In this document: positions 23,721 through 37,600 of the stretch, in pieces | How the letters are laid out: the number at the start of each line of letters is the position of its first letter | How positions within the stretch are numbered: the first letter of the stretch is position 1 | Source of the DNA: Lineus longissimus | Taxonomy: Eukaryota; Nemertea; Pilidiophora; Heteronemertea; Lineidae | Reading direction: 5' to 3' | DNA: 64,000 nucleotides | Assembly (NCBI RefSeq): GCF_910592395.1 | Contig: NC_088313.1 | Location: 15,950,437-16,014,436, forward strand | Position numbers and translations under genes: made by a program | Notes under the pieces: generated by a model | Database searches by the model: none | The model's input: the letters and a program-made list of their open reading frames with translations, nothing else | What the model was told of the DNA's origin: nothing

Positions 23721-25185
23721 CGAAATATCATTTCAATGTTTAGTTTGAGGAAATTTTAGAAATACATGTAGAAACACAATTACAACATGAACCTAACACA
23801 GATCAATTAAATGGACTTAAGTTTTAAGCAATTCCTCGACTTCGATGCAAGCGTATATCAGCATCATTTAACTTAATACCCCATTTTGATCATTTTGAAC
23901 GGGTGGTATTCCAAACCAATCCAATGTTGTCCTTCTTGCGGCTATTATGGAGGCAAACTGAGGCAACAGTGCAAGAAATGTGAGGTACATTTTCATAATT
24001 TACTCTCAAACACTTGCTACAAAGTCGGAAAATCTGAAGTCCTCACATCAAGTCCGATACACTCTTATCATTCAGGAGACTCAAACATGATCATAAAAGA
24101 ATATCTGCTTAAAAATCCTTGAGTATGTTACTGAAAACACATAGTGCAGGTCTACTGTATCCAGTCAGGACCTATGGTACATTGTATCTACAGTTTGTAA
24201 CATATACATGTATACATGTCATTTTATACATAATACTCTATCTATTAACAATGGAGGCAGGTTAGGAAATTTACAGCCAGATGTTGGGATAATCTCCTCC
24301 ATGGAGGCTGACTGCTATTATAAGATAGAGACCTTAACTGAAATCTTGTTCAGTTTACTTACATATTATTAGCAATGGAGATAAAACTGGGATGGAGGAA
24401 TTGAAAAGAAACACCAGACATGCCCTGTCTGTTATCGGAAAGAATGTTTTTGTTATGGCACTACCTGTGGACCTCAATGGTTCAAATAAAACAAGTGAAA
24501 ATATGGCAATAATTCCACACAAAAGAAATTTAGAATCAACCAGAAAACAATTTAATTACTGGTATTTTCCAATTTAAATGCAATTTTGTTTCAAACTCGT
24601 CTAGCTTTTTGAGTCAAATCTGAACACGTTCAAAAGATATCTTATGAATCGAAAATGCAACCAGACAAAATCAATGCTAATTCTAAGAAGGTTTTGTAAG
24701 AACCAATTTTGGCACTAGGTCGAATTTCAGTTATATATTGATCTTGAAGAAGTAAAGCCTAATTGAAGCAGTGTTACAGGTGATTATCAAAATTAAAAAC
24801 CCAACTAAACGAGAGCACACTCCTGTACTGCCACAAACAATTACAACTTGAAATCATTCCGCTTTCGATCAAGTACTGTACAATTATATACACTTGGTTT
24901 CTATATATACAAATCTTGAATTGTTGAAAATGCACACTTTCCGCATCCTACACCGAGGATCACATATTATACTGCAAAGGTGTATATTTTGTCACCAAGG
25001 AACCCTTGAAATTCTGCACTCTAAAGCTTTTTATAGAGTTACAATTTTATATTGTTTTGTAAAAATTTCTCACCCTGGTGCTGATAGAAATCGCGGGTTT
25101 GTTCCTGATGATAGAGCAAGGAGACTAGAAAGTGTGCAAACTTGACAAAACGGTGATTTGCTGGTTCTGCTAATGACACATCCGC
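23721..25185 (-). other. probable proximal NDRG 3' UTR, no other gene seen
   Basis: Sequence directly downstream of the NDRG stop on the minus strand. It is AT-rich and contains TACATGTATACATGT near 24207. There is no coding signal. UTR status is inferred from position only. Confidence 0.4.
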
Positions 25186-28100
25186 CTACTGTGGTGGGGT
25201 ATTCAGCAGACTTCCTTCTTCAGGTGGACTACTGGAATATTGTTGGCTGTACTTCCTAGTGGGGGTGCTGGAGAGGGAGTCGGCGCCACGTGGAAGGTCA
25301 GCTTCCTCCATAGACATGCTGCGGTTACGGAATCCCTGTCGGTTCACATGGTGCATCTGAACATGTCCCACTGAAACAAACAGAGTACACATGAGTATCA
25401 CAGAATGTGGAAAGTTCCATGTGTGTCCTTTTTATTCATAATCTGCAGTTTCTAGCACAACCCCACAGGCCAGTGGCCACCACATCCATTGATTATTGTG
25501 TTTCAGAGCATCTTGTTTTTTTAAGAAAGGACTGTGTACAGCCAGGAATTTGTCAGCCTCGAAGCCTATGCTGGTTCATCCAGAGACGCAAATCTTGAAT
25601 CCAATTGATTTTAACACGAAGGAGCACCTTCAAACAGACTGACCTCTATCAAGTCACAGCATTATTGCAGTGACTGAATGCTGGAAGAAAACTACTCACT
25701 TTTACCACATCCCTGCAGGAAGTACTGGAAGCTTTCAACAAACTTCTCGGGCTGAAAATAGAGGGGTGAGGATTATGTGAGAAATATAATGAATGTTTAA
25801 TCATCTGAATTCGGATGTAATGCTATCTGACATCTGAAAATGAGGTGCTTACAGCTCGTGTGAGGACATAAGCAACACTATCAGCCTCAATGGTTTTTCT
25901 TTAGCTACGTATTAAACAAACCATCCCTGAAGTTCTGAGCAATCATGGGAAGTACATGTATACGTCATCTGCTTGAGCCTGGAGATAAACCGGGGTACTT
26001 ACGGCTTGTGCGAGGACATTAGCCACGCCATCAATCTCAACCAGTTCAATCTTGCTCTTGTCAACCACCTTGGTGCTGAGTGCAGAATGTAGAGTATGTA
26101 CTGTGTGGTTGTGGGCAGACTTGGAACCAGTGGAAAGCAGGACAGGACACTTTAATTCGCTGGCTCGATTGATAAGCTGTGTACGACTGCAAGGAGAGGG
26201 TTAACACAAAGTTGTTACACAATAACGATGCAAGAAGTCATGATCAAGAGGGGTACTTTGTGAAAGGTTTAGACAAACCTTCAGGGTCTTTATATGAACC
26301 TCGGTCTGCTCTGCTTAACACAAGTTGGATTTACTAACTTTCATTTTTATTAAGAGGTCTCTACACTGATGTACAGAGGAGAGGGCTGAACACCCAGCAC
26401 TTGCTTGAGGTCGACCTGGAAACGGAATCAGACAAGGGTCGGATAACAAGTCAGTCAGGACAGTCAGAAACTCCAAATTGGGCAAATTCATGTTTGCTTC
26501 ATCCTTTTAGAACGACAACTCAATTGAATCAAAAGTGAACATCACACAATGTACTCACTATAAGAATGTCTCGACAAACTTTTGCAGATTTTTCGGGTTG
26601 ATCTTGGTCTTGAGGTCCTTCTTGAATTCCTCGATCATCTTATCCACGGTTTGCTTATGGCCTGGATTGACCTCCTGCAAAATATCACCACGGAATAAAG
26701 CCACAGAAATCAGAGAAAACACAGCTTCAACTAACAGGGGCGAGCACTTCAGATAACGAATTTCTTGCAATTGGCATTTCGACATTAGGCCAATTTAGAG
26801 TAAGTTAAACTCTTGGTTGGAGGGGTTACTGCAATCAAGAAGACATGTGCACTTGACAATGACAAAAACAGACTCCGTCCATGGAACATCCGTCGACAAG
26901 TGGACTTGTTTAAGATATAGGAGAGGAATTCACAATACAAACTGACAAGTCTGAGTTTGTAACCATGGTAACTGATACAAACTTCAATGTGCTGCTGCCA
27001 ACAACACAATATTTGCATCCATAATCTCACAATGAAGAACTTTGACATCTGCACAATAATCAGAGAAGACTGCTTTCTGTCGATCATGAAACTATCTACG
27101 GCTAACCATACGGCATGAGTAACAAGACTTTTCATGACACAGGGACAGTTTACAAGCAATCGAGAGAGAGACACTGACAAATGACACGAGCTCTATGAAA
27201 GGATACCAAATCCTAGCTAAAGTACCTCTACATGTACTCATCCAGCACTTGCCCATTGTATACAAGTTGATAACTATGTGATCAGGTATTTTTCTAAATT
27301 TCACGTCCGAAAAGTTGCTGAGCAAGTATGCTAGGCTATACTACACCCCCCCCCCCCCCCCAACCACTGCAACTAGTAGTAGTGTATTTTCCAGAGGTTT
27401 GGTACAATGACCACGACAAAATTTAGTCAGTTGCCAATCATAATCATTCAGGCATTATTAAAGATTATTAACAGAAAAAATGCAACTGCACTAAAATCTA
27501 ATGATTAGGAGAATGCTACACATTGATGACAACATACGCAACAATGATATGAAACCAAGAAAGACATCACTCTAACTTCATTAGCTGACCTCAACTGTGA
27601 GGCCGAAAACTGACCTATGTGAGCACGCCTCACTGCTGCCAGCTGCCGTGGCGTCCTTACGACCACAGGTCACTGGTTGAGTGAGGAAATTCTTGGAGAG
27701 AGAAAACAGATTGACTTTGGCCATGGGGGAATAATGCTGCTGCCAGGGGAAATAGTGCCCTGTCCTGCCCCCCCCCCCCCCCCCCCTTAAGAGAAAGGAC
27801 AAGTTTCTTTTACAATCTTAGCTCATACAATCTCCGTACATATCTTCCTGATTGGAGAAAACATTTGAGATGGAAAGATGTAGAGAAAAGTTTTTTCGTC
27901 AATCCCTCAAATTTAATCCTTGTGAAAACCCTGACGAGACTAGCACATGAGTACAGTACAGATCATGCATTACACAAGTTGATTACACTATATTGTCACT
28001 TATTCTACACGTTTACACTGATTTTACTTTACCATCGCATTGGCATCCTTTACACACAATAGAGGGAGCCACCAGAGCAGGACAGGAAGAAAAGAACAGA

Positions 28101-31100
28101 ACGTTAGCGATTCATGGCGTTGGAAGCAAAATGTGACTTTAATCGAGGATAATGTGATAGATGTGAGATAAGATCCTAACACTAGTTTGTCATTCAATAA
28201 GTTTGACTGTAATGTCAGAGTAGGTTAACTGAATTCTTTATGGTACCTCTTCTCCCATAATCATGGGATTGGGTGATTCTGCCAGGATTTGAAAAGGGCA
28301 GGGTGTTTTCTCCTCATGAGGGAAAAGGGCGGGGACCACAGGGCATTAAAATTGCAATGCAAAGTCAGGGCAAAATGTCTAGGGGCGGCTAGACTTGGCT
28401 CCCTTATAGATAATTCATGGCACCTGTCCTGATTGCCTTTGCCAATCTTGCCCAATGGTATCAGAGAGGGTTCGGTTTGAAACAAGTTATTTCTACACAC
28501 GAACATGTATGATGAAGAATAACAAATGCACAATGTCAAAGTACATTAGTTCGCATGCATAAAGATAACACCATGCACTAGTTATCTGTGTGCTGCAGTG
28601 CATTTTAAATCAATCATCTACTGTATCATCAAGTGCTATCCCCCCCCCCCCCCGCCGCCCCCCCCCCCCCCGAAAGGAAAGTATTACCCTCAAAGAATCA
28701 GGGACATTAACTATCTAAACGACAAAAGGGTATTGAACATTGTACATGTACAACGAGATAAGAGTCTCTTTTGAACACAAAAGCTGCATGCTAATCAATC
28801 TTCTTTGCAACTACTACAGTATAGTATGCTGGAAACTGTGGACGTGGTCCAATATTTATTAGTGAAGAGGGCAAACATGTAACATCTATAGAATCAGTGC
28901 AGTGACGTCATTCGGACGGCCATTTTGGACATCAATCAGCGCGCTGACACTACTGACGTCTTCAACAGAGTGTGCGAAGTGTAGGTAACGTCATGGTTGA
29001 CGTTGTCACACTACACTACTTCCACCATGTGCTGTCGACAAGGGCACCACGTGGATCCCCGATGTAAATTTGACATCCAAAATGATGTACATGTATTTGC
29101 TGTGATGACATCATCTGCACATCCTCCACAGGCGGTATGATTTCAGGAAAACAATATTGGCAGGCCCAATGCATTCAGCAAACCAGTTTCACTCATTCTA
29201 TCAACATTACAATCCCCACGGTCTTCTCATCACTGCCCACGGACTCAGTACACTCCCCTAAACTACTAGCAAATCGCGGGGTCGTACAAAACCATGGGAG
29301 ACAGCATGTTGCTTGACGGGATGCATATTTGGTCAGTAAAGCACAAGTGGTGTGTACAAGCACAGTTGGTACATTAGTGAGAAATTGCCAAAAAATCACC
29401 TCATAGGCCTGAAAAAAATAATTGAGATATTTGAAAATGTGATAGAATGTAAAATTATTTCATTGTCAACATAAATCTGGACACAGCCATAAAGACACAA
29501 TGCATTTATCCAATCTTATGTAGTGACTTACTGGGAATGCTGGAGTACACTCCTTTACAGCGAGGTGCATACACCATCATTTCTAGCAGCCTACAACTCT
29601 GAAGGGTTCATTATCAGTCAGTTTGATTTGTGATGATCAAAAGCTTGTAGTAATCCCTAGATGTAGATGTATAAATCACAAACTCAACTTCAGTCAATAC
29701 TGATACAGTTTGTTATTGTCACCAATCAATGTACACGAAATGTCGATATGCAAGATGTGTGCCAATAAAAAACCATCCCGAAGAATGGATCAAGTTTCAT
29801 CCGATGAATGTAACCCGAGCTCAACGTCACCTGTCAATTTTGCAATCAAATCAAGTGTAAAAGCAAGAGAAGTTTGCGCAAGATTTAGAGTAAATACAAT
29901 CCATCATCCAGTTATACTGACAGTGGCATAGGAGCAAGTTTTATAAATATCGTCAGGGATCAACTCCAGATTGTCGCATTGAAAATTATTTTTGCAGTTA
30001 GGTTGCACAGCCATGCATTTTATGCAAATGAAATATCACACTGCAAAATTTAAAAAATATTTTTGCTGCATTATTAAACCTACAAGTAGAATACCAAATC
30101 AAAACTGTGCAGAAGTTCTGTGTATCTGGTTGGTGTATGTGAGCATGTATTCATCATTAAGATAGACTGAATCTGAAACTTCGTTCTATTCCAATTTAGG
30201 GCAGCAAGCACTTTACTCAAATTGCCTCTTAATACAGGATCAACATCACCACAAAGTTGCAACAAAAATGCTTTGAAGGGCACTCCAGTGAGTATAGAGG
30301 TCTTCACCTAAAACACACTCAAGCTAAGATGAAATCAAAGAGTGGTAAGATATTTTTTGCACACCAGCAAAAATATTTACACCGCATTTAATTCCTGGGT
30401 TTACATGTCACACAAGTTACAAAGGCGAACGTACAAAGTGTAATAGCAACAAAATTGAGATCCGATATTGATAACAACTACAATTAGAATTCACACACTG
30501 CAGTCAAAACAACATTCTGAAGCATTAAGGACACAATTGCTTCGACACAAATCCTTGGTACGATTAGAAAAATTAGCCTCCAATCAGTCTATTTTAGGTT
30601 AGTTTCAGAACCCAGTTGACACAAGGTGATACTTGGATGAGCTGACATGCTTTTACACCGAAAATAAGAGGTGTTTCCAGTATTTACATGCAGATACTAC
30701 CATCTTCTCTCATGCCAACAGCAGCCAAAAGCACAGATGAAGATGCCAGATTTTCAGATGCCAGCACACAAAATGGCATTGTGAGTTCTTCTCAAACAGT
30801 AAACTGAAGTTGTTGTGGGGAAAAATCGTGTTACAACAGATCATGATCAAGGCACTTTTTTCAGTACAGTTAAAGGTAGTGGAGTCAGTGCTTGACGAAC
30901 ATAGCTCATCCACAGGACTGAGGGGGCATCACAAATGTGCCAAAAAGCCTGGACCAAGTGTACATGTATTTGAAGTTGTTTGAAGACATTTTTAGTTTAG
31001 CAAAGCAATCTCTGACAACTACTATAAACAACAACCTGGGCATAATCAGGGTGAAAATAATAACATTTCCACACCTTTGAAGACAGTTTGCACAACTAGT

Positions 31101-34100
31101 AAAGAGTAAAGTTTGGGAGGGGTCACGTGCAAGAAATGAACGAGTCAAAGGTTTTGACAATCAGAAGAAGCTTTGTAACTTTTGTTAGTACACCCACACA
31201 GGAAGGGGTTCTTTGCATCATCTCAATATTGATTGAGAGACAGGCATTATCCTGTTCACCAATTAGTGAAACATGTCATTCAAAGACTCTAAAATTAATT
31301 AGCTTTCAACTTCAGATGAAATGTAGGCCTTTGTACATGCACTCAGCTCGACCCTTCAAAGACTCACATCTTGTTTTTAGAAGCCAAAGAAACACAATCA
31401 CCTGTTGCTTTCAAAATACCATAGTCAAATTTCCAAAGAAGTTGTAGGGTGTTTCTGAATACCCAAATTCCCCCCTCTGGACAGCCCCTTGCTTTTGAAT
31501 GTAGCTGCTCCACAAGACAGAAGTCATTGAAGGGTTCATCACACATTAGGCTATAACAAGATCATACAGAAGACCAGCAGGCATCAAAACAAGACACGAT
31601 AGCATACCCCCTTTTCTCGAATAGTAGGAAGACATTTATCCTATATGGAGAAACGGTAGCAAAAACAAGACTTGTGATAAGAAAATAAGACTGTCTGCTG
31701 CAAAAAAATCATGTGATAGCGAGAATGGATAAAGTGTGGTGCATGTAAAATGATTTACAGATGAAATAACGAGTGGTTTACTTTATATTTGAGAGTATTT
31801 GTAGTTTTATGCAGACAGGGTCAAGTTTCTAGATGTATCTTTGGTTTCAACCATGAGTGTTGGCCAAATGTGCTTTTTTTTCATCATCAATTTCCCCTGG
31901 CCTTACTGAAGGCACTATCTCACAATTCGCATGTAAGTTCCTTTTGGAATGTTTCTGTGTTAAAATAGGACTTTTGTCACTTTTGATTTGTTTTGATTTG
32001 TCTAGTGCTTCCAATGAGTCTGTATTCAAATTGTAGTGGCACAAAATGACTTTAGCCTTGGATGTGTTTGGTGTAGTCTGCTGTTGTTAAAATTCAAGTG
32101 GCTGGTTTTATTTGTCAATAAAGTAAATCACCCCAAGTTTGGCAAGTGCATTCGACTGAAGATCTATCACATCAATAAAAAGGTAAGGTATGTCAGTTGA
32201 ATAAGCCATAGCATATGATACATCGTCTATCTCTCACAATGACAATTCTTGTACAAGCTACAACTTGCATTTTACAGAAGTTGTTCCCAGGAACCTGTAT
32301 CAGGTAGAAGGCACTGCAGGTTATTTTCTGCTTTGTTGTCTTATGTCCAAGTACTGTTTTTTACCAGCAGCAACTTTGCCAGGGCCTTATGTCCCACGAG
32401 GGATGAAGAGCCTAGTAAGTAACAGTAAAACACCCACTCACTGACAAACATACGTAGTAGACACACTTTGAGAGATCATGCCCACAACAGTTTAACAACC
32501 CACCAAGATGATGTAAAGACACGACACAGAATAGCCAGACATGTCTTCACGGTATCATACTTGTACTGACAAAGACAGAATCGTCTTGGAGCCATTTTGT
32601 TGCACTAAAATGTCTGGAGAATAGCAGTTCAACTTTATCCCACTCTGTTTGACTGATATGGTACTACATGTAGTAGCCATCGTCATATTTTTTTATGAAG
32701 ACAAACAAACAACCTCACGCTGAGCAGCAAACTCAATTGCGAGGCATTTCAACCTGCCAGTGGCAGAGGAAGCCTCTATACTAAGCATTGCGACACTCTC
32801 AAGAATTATCATTATATATCAGGTGGATGCATTATGCTGTGGCCATCTTACGGACCTAGCCTTACATCTTAGTGCAAGAATTGTAGAAATCTAGGTGCAG
32901 AAATCCACAAACAAACTTAGAATAAAACCGAGCAGAATCTAACAAGTCATAAAATGTTCTAAAGGATAACGAAGTGACTTTGGTAGCTAGACAATATTTA
33001 CGACTACCAGAAAGTTACTGGAGAGTGAATCAAATGTTGAAACTATCAGGCTGGGAAAAGAAGTCAATGAAACGGCCAGGGGCCATTGTGCTCACCGTAA
33101 GTATTTTTAGTAGACAGTTACAGAAAGTGCTACAGTATGTAGGCCTCTTATAATTTATACATGCATCTGTGACCAGTTCAGAGCCGGCCCTGGCCAAGTG
33201 GTGAATCCGAGACTTGTGGTTCCAAGCTTGTAGAGTCTAGGTGAAAATGATAGTGAAGAAACGTGCCACTCCATGACAATGGTGAATATATTTTTAACTT
33301 TGACCTCAGTGACCCTGACAGGTAGGTCAAATAACAAACCAGGGTGATATGTGATGTAGACACATCCACCTGACCATAACAATTTCATCACTCGTTACAC
33401 TACAGCAATCGGCAAAAAACGATTTCCAAGATGGCCGCCTAATTAAATCTATGGCACCAAATAAATCAAAAAATGAAGAAAATGTAAGATAGAACTCAGA
33501 AAAGAAAAAAGGAAAAGATGAAAAATAAAAATATTTTTGGCTGTCCTTCACCGGGGTTTGAACTCACGACCTTTGGATTGCCACAATACGAGGAAAAACC
33601 CACAAAACATGCAATTTCGGCCATATTTGAATTCCGATCTGGCTGAAACTTGGCATACAAATAGTGGCTTCTTAGATGCATCATTACACAAAATTAAAAC
33701 TCTTTACATTGAACAACGACAAAACGTACCAAGAACGGTAAAGTTTTCAACTTTGACCTCTGTGAACTTGAAAGGTGGGTCAAATCAAAAACCTGTAAGA
33801 TGTGTGATGTATCCTTGCTGGGAGTACCTACCATGAAACTTTTATCAAAAACAAATCAGTAATAAGCGAGAAATCACACTTTTTGAGTTTTGAGTTTGTG
33901 CCCCCTGGTGGCCAAGTCAATAATCAGACCGAACCAAAATTCAGTGTAAAAGGTCAACTGACCTAGGGGGTCATTTGTTCAAAGTTTCAAGTTCATAACT
34001 CTTGCGGTTGAGAAACGTGCCATAGTTACACTCAAACGGCAAATTTACGCCATTTGACCTCAGCGACCTTAAAAAGTAGGTCAAATCCGAAAAATCGTGC

Positions 34101-34649
34101 AACATCTGAGGTAACCTTGCTAGGGGTCCCTGCCATAAAAATTTCATCAAAAACAATTTGCTAATAAGCAGGCTATTGCACTTCTTACTTTTTCTGTTTT
34201 GGCCCCCTGGTGGCAAAGCCAAGAATCAGATCAGGCTGAAATTCAGCACCAGACGTTATCTGATATAGGGGGTTATATGTACCAAGTTTCAAGCTCATAG
34301 CTTTGGTGGTTGAGAAACGTGCCATAGTTACACTCAAACGGCCAATTCACGCCATTTGACCTCTGCGACCTTGAAAAGTAGATCAAATTAAAAACCCGTA
34401 AGATATATGATGTATCCTTGCTATGAGTACCTACCACAAAAGTTTTATCGAAAACAAGTCACTAATAAGCGAGATATCACACTTTTTAGATATCCACATT
34501 TGGCCCCCTGGTGGCCAAGTAGAGAATCAGATCGAACAGAAATTTAGTGTCACGGGTCATCTGACCTAGGGGGTCATGTGTACAAAGTTTTAAGTTCATA
34601 GGCCTAGCGGTTAAAAAACGTGCCACTGTTTTTGAACTAGGATACGACG

Positions 34650-34690
<41 letters not shown>

Positions 34691-37600
34691 ACGACGACGG
34701 ACGACGGACACTGCGGTATCGTATAGACTCCCCTACGGTGAGCCAAAAAGCAGGGTTAGCACCAGCGCTTCCCAATTGTGAATACAGACAAAATCTTAGG
34801 AGTCTTCGGGGACATTTTCTGAGATTCAAAGGTCTCCTCTTGTGGAACTTTTCTTCCAACAACCCCACAAGTTTTTACTGGTCTCCTGATCATGTCCATG
34901 AACCCACCTCTGCTATAATAAACCAACATCGGCCAGCAGACATCAAAGAAGATGACTACATCTGAGTCATGAGACTTCTTTACCCAGCCCGATGTGATGT
35001 AAATTTAAGCCATGCCATCTGACATGGATACGCACCGATCCGAAACGATGAGTTTCTAGGTAGTTGATCGTAGTAGTGTTCATGCCATGGTGACTCAGCT
35101 TATATGTGATGATCTGAAACAGTAAGACAGAAAATTATATCGAAATTCCTCAAGGTAAAACATGTGTATTCTACTTAGGAAATGTCTACAAGTAGACCAC
35201 TTCCTCAAATGATACTGTAAACCCATTTTAGTTTTCTGTTTGCTTCAATATTTTCAACTCTACCGCTTCATTTTTGATGCAGAAGACTTTTGAACCGGCA
35301 TCGACTATATAACGAAGCGAAAATAGACTAATCCATACTTGGATGGACTGATGAATGAATTGAATTTGAAGGACTTGGGGGCCCTGGTTCAACCAAGAAG
35401 ATTGCTCCCCGGTTAGCTTCAGCTACCTTTGGTCATGACCCTGGCCACAAATTCACAGCTTTTATTACTTTCATTGTTTACTCTTGTATATACACTCATG
35501 TTACCTTATCTTTCATGGTCTCCATAAACCCTGCAGTAGTTCCAGTACACTGAATCAGGCAGATGCCAAGTACATTCTCATCATATTTCATCTGAAAATG
35601 TAAACATCAAATGCATTAGGAAATTAATTCATCTAAATAGCATAATGTTTAAGTATAATACAATTTCATTCTTTTTTTAAAGTCGATTTAGGAGCCATGC
35701 ATGCAATACGGACAAACCCAGGGTTGCATTCAAAACATTCGAGATGAAAATCAATCAGCCATTCACTTCTCGCACATAATTCGGCTCGATAACTTTAATG
35801 GCACTGGCCTACTTTATCTGCCATTTCATGAATAAAGACGGTCTACACCAACCTTGCAAAACGAAACCTCAATCTACAATTTGGATGAGTATAACAGAGC
35901 AGGTGGCCTTGTTCTATAATATGAAGAAGGAGGGGGGCTTTGCCATGTTTTTGTAACAAAAGAGAAAACCCAATCAAATAGGCATCAAAATAATACATTG
36001 GTCCCATTTTTTCCCAGGTTTTCAAATAGGGACAGAATCATGTGCCAGCACAGAATCATGTACACATGTGTCACATTTTTTTGCTCAGATATGGTGCAAA
36101 TGTTTCGTCTTCAATGCACTATCTCTATCGCTAAAATATGCGATAAAATTTATCAGACTATCTAAAAAATCCTCTTGCGTTGATGCAAAGAAACCATCTC
36201 AAGCTAGAAGTAAAGTTCAAAGGTCCACATCAAATATTTAGTCTTACGCTTAGAAATCAATAATCTTGAATAAACGAACAGGTCTAAATTACATCTAGGC
36301 TAGAGCAACTGCATCAAGATGGATGAAATAAAGAGTAAAACCTCTCTATAAAGGACCCTTGGGACTGATAAGATGCTACAATCGTAGAGGTGGAACTTGA
36401 AGGAAATGATGAAGACATTGAGGCTGGAAGGTGACTTGGTTTACATAGGTGTCCAGCATGAGCATGCCGGCATGCAAATCTTACATATTACAATCCTAGT
36501 ACTATGCTTTTCAAACTGGCATCAAGCAAATACAGCTTGGAGCACTTCATCTGCACTTTCATATTGGAAACATATTTTGATAACCGATTATTAAGATAGC
36601 TGCATATTGTCTGGAAAATCAATCCATAATTGATGAATAGAAATGTCCAGAAGGATCAACTAACAATAGTCAATCCAAGTGCGTTTAGGCACAGAGCTGC
36701 CAATGCCTTTTTTATTAAGTATTTTCAAACCTATTCTGTTATCTATACACCATGAAACCTCCCTAAACAGACACCTGCTGTTAGCAGGCCACCCTCTCTA
36801 TTATGGAGAGTGATTTTGGTCATTTCTATCCCATTTGACCTCAGTAATCAGAACACCTCTATATTAGGACATTATTTGTCAGTTCCAAAGGGAGAGGTCC
36901 TACTGTATTTGCATCTTGACAAGTGTCCCTAAAATTACACACACAGTCAGCGCGGGTTAAAAGTCAATTCTGCCACCGTCTAGACACAGCAGGGCAAAGC
37001 TAACTTTCTAATCCGATACTCCTACTACTAACAGATGATGACTGGCACTAGTTTATTCATACGGACAAGATGGGCTTACACAATACCACCACTTGACATA
37101 TTTGCACATTCTGAGGGGCAGAATGTCTCTCGAGATGGCAACACATGTTTGCTTATCTAATCAACCAAGCCAGTGAGAATAGCATATCCGCAATAAGTCT
37201 CAGTAAAGACTATGCATTCGTTCAAAATTTGAAATTTGAAACTGAATTTGGTTTTTTTTTCAACTAGAGTATGTAAATACACATTGAATTATATAAATTT
37301 CAACACTGCTAATACATACACTGATGTATTCTATAGGTCGTCAACTTTCATCACATTGACCAACTGGATACTAAGACAATGTTCACTTCTATGTATTTAC
37401 TTGTGGCACAAGGAAACACAAAGTACAGCTGAAGGCCTTTAAACCACTCATACATTTGACACACTTCCTGGCCTACAACTTGAGATGAATTGCCTTATCG
37501 GAGCAGATAAACTACAGAAAAGCAAGAGCCCGAGGACTTTTTTAGGTCTGTTTCTAATGCCTTATTCAAAATCCTTGTCTGAATATTTCTTAGCTCAGCC

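Larger units (their letters stand above)
26675..35035 (-). other. NDRG 8.4-kb intron
   Basis: This intron separates the HRFGS exon from the EVNPGHK exon. Contents I can support are poly(C) tracts, a CRE cluster (28903-29052) and the 33180-34745 tandem array. Otherwise I see no exon-like frames; long frames such as 26785-27180 on the minus strand read as hydrophobic, compositionally biased translations of AT-rich DNA. Confidence 0.6.

Noticed and set aside
26785-27180. 131-codon minus-strand frame upstream of the EVNPGHK exon
   Set aside because: Hydrophobic, Cys/Leu-rich translation with no family resemblance; it lies in the intron between exons whose phases already fit.
28640-28671. Long C-rich tract considered as a G-quadruplex or i-motif element
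   Set aside because: It is a near-homopolymer with unreliable length; similar tracts at 16741, 27346 and 27768 point to slippage-prone runs rather than a specific element.
33496-33684. Minus-strand frame with GAGTTCAAACC, a B-box-like word, suggesting a tRNA or SINE
   Set aside because: No A box or cloverleaf could be placed; it may be a SINE scrap in the longer first interval of the tandem array, too weak to list separately.
34486-34868. Arg-rich or Val-rich frames
   Set aside because: They are translations of the GAC/GTC microsatellite at the end of the tandem array.
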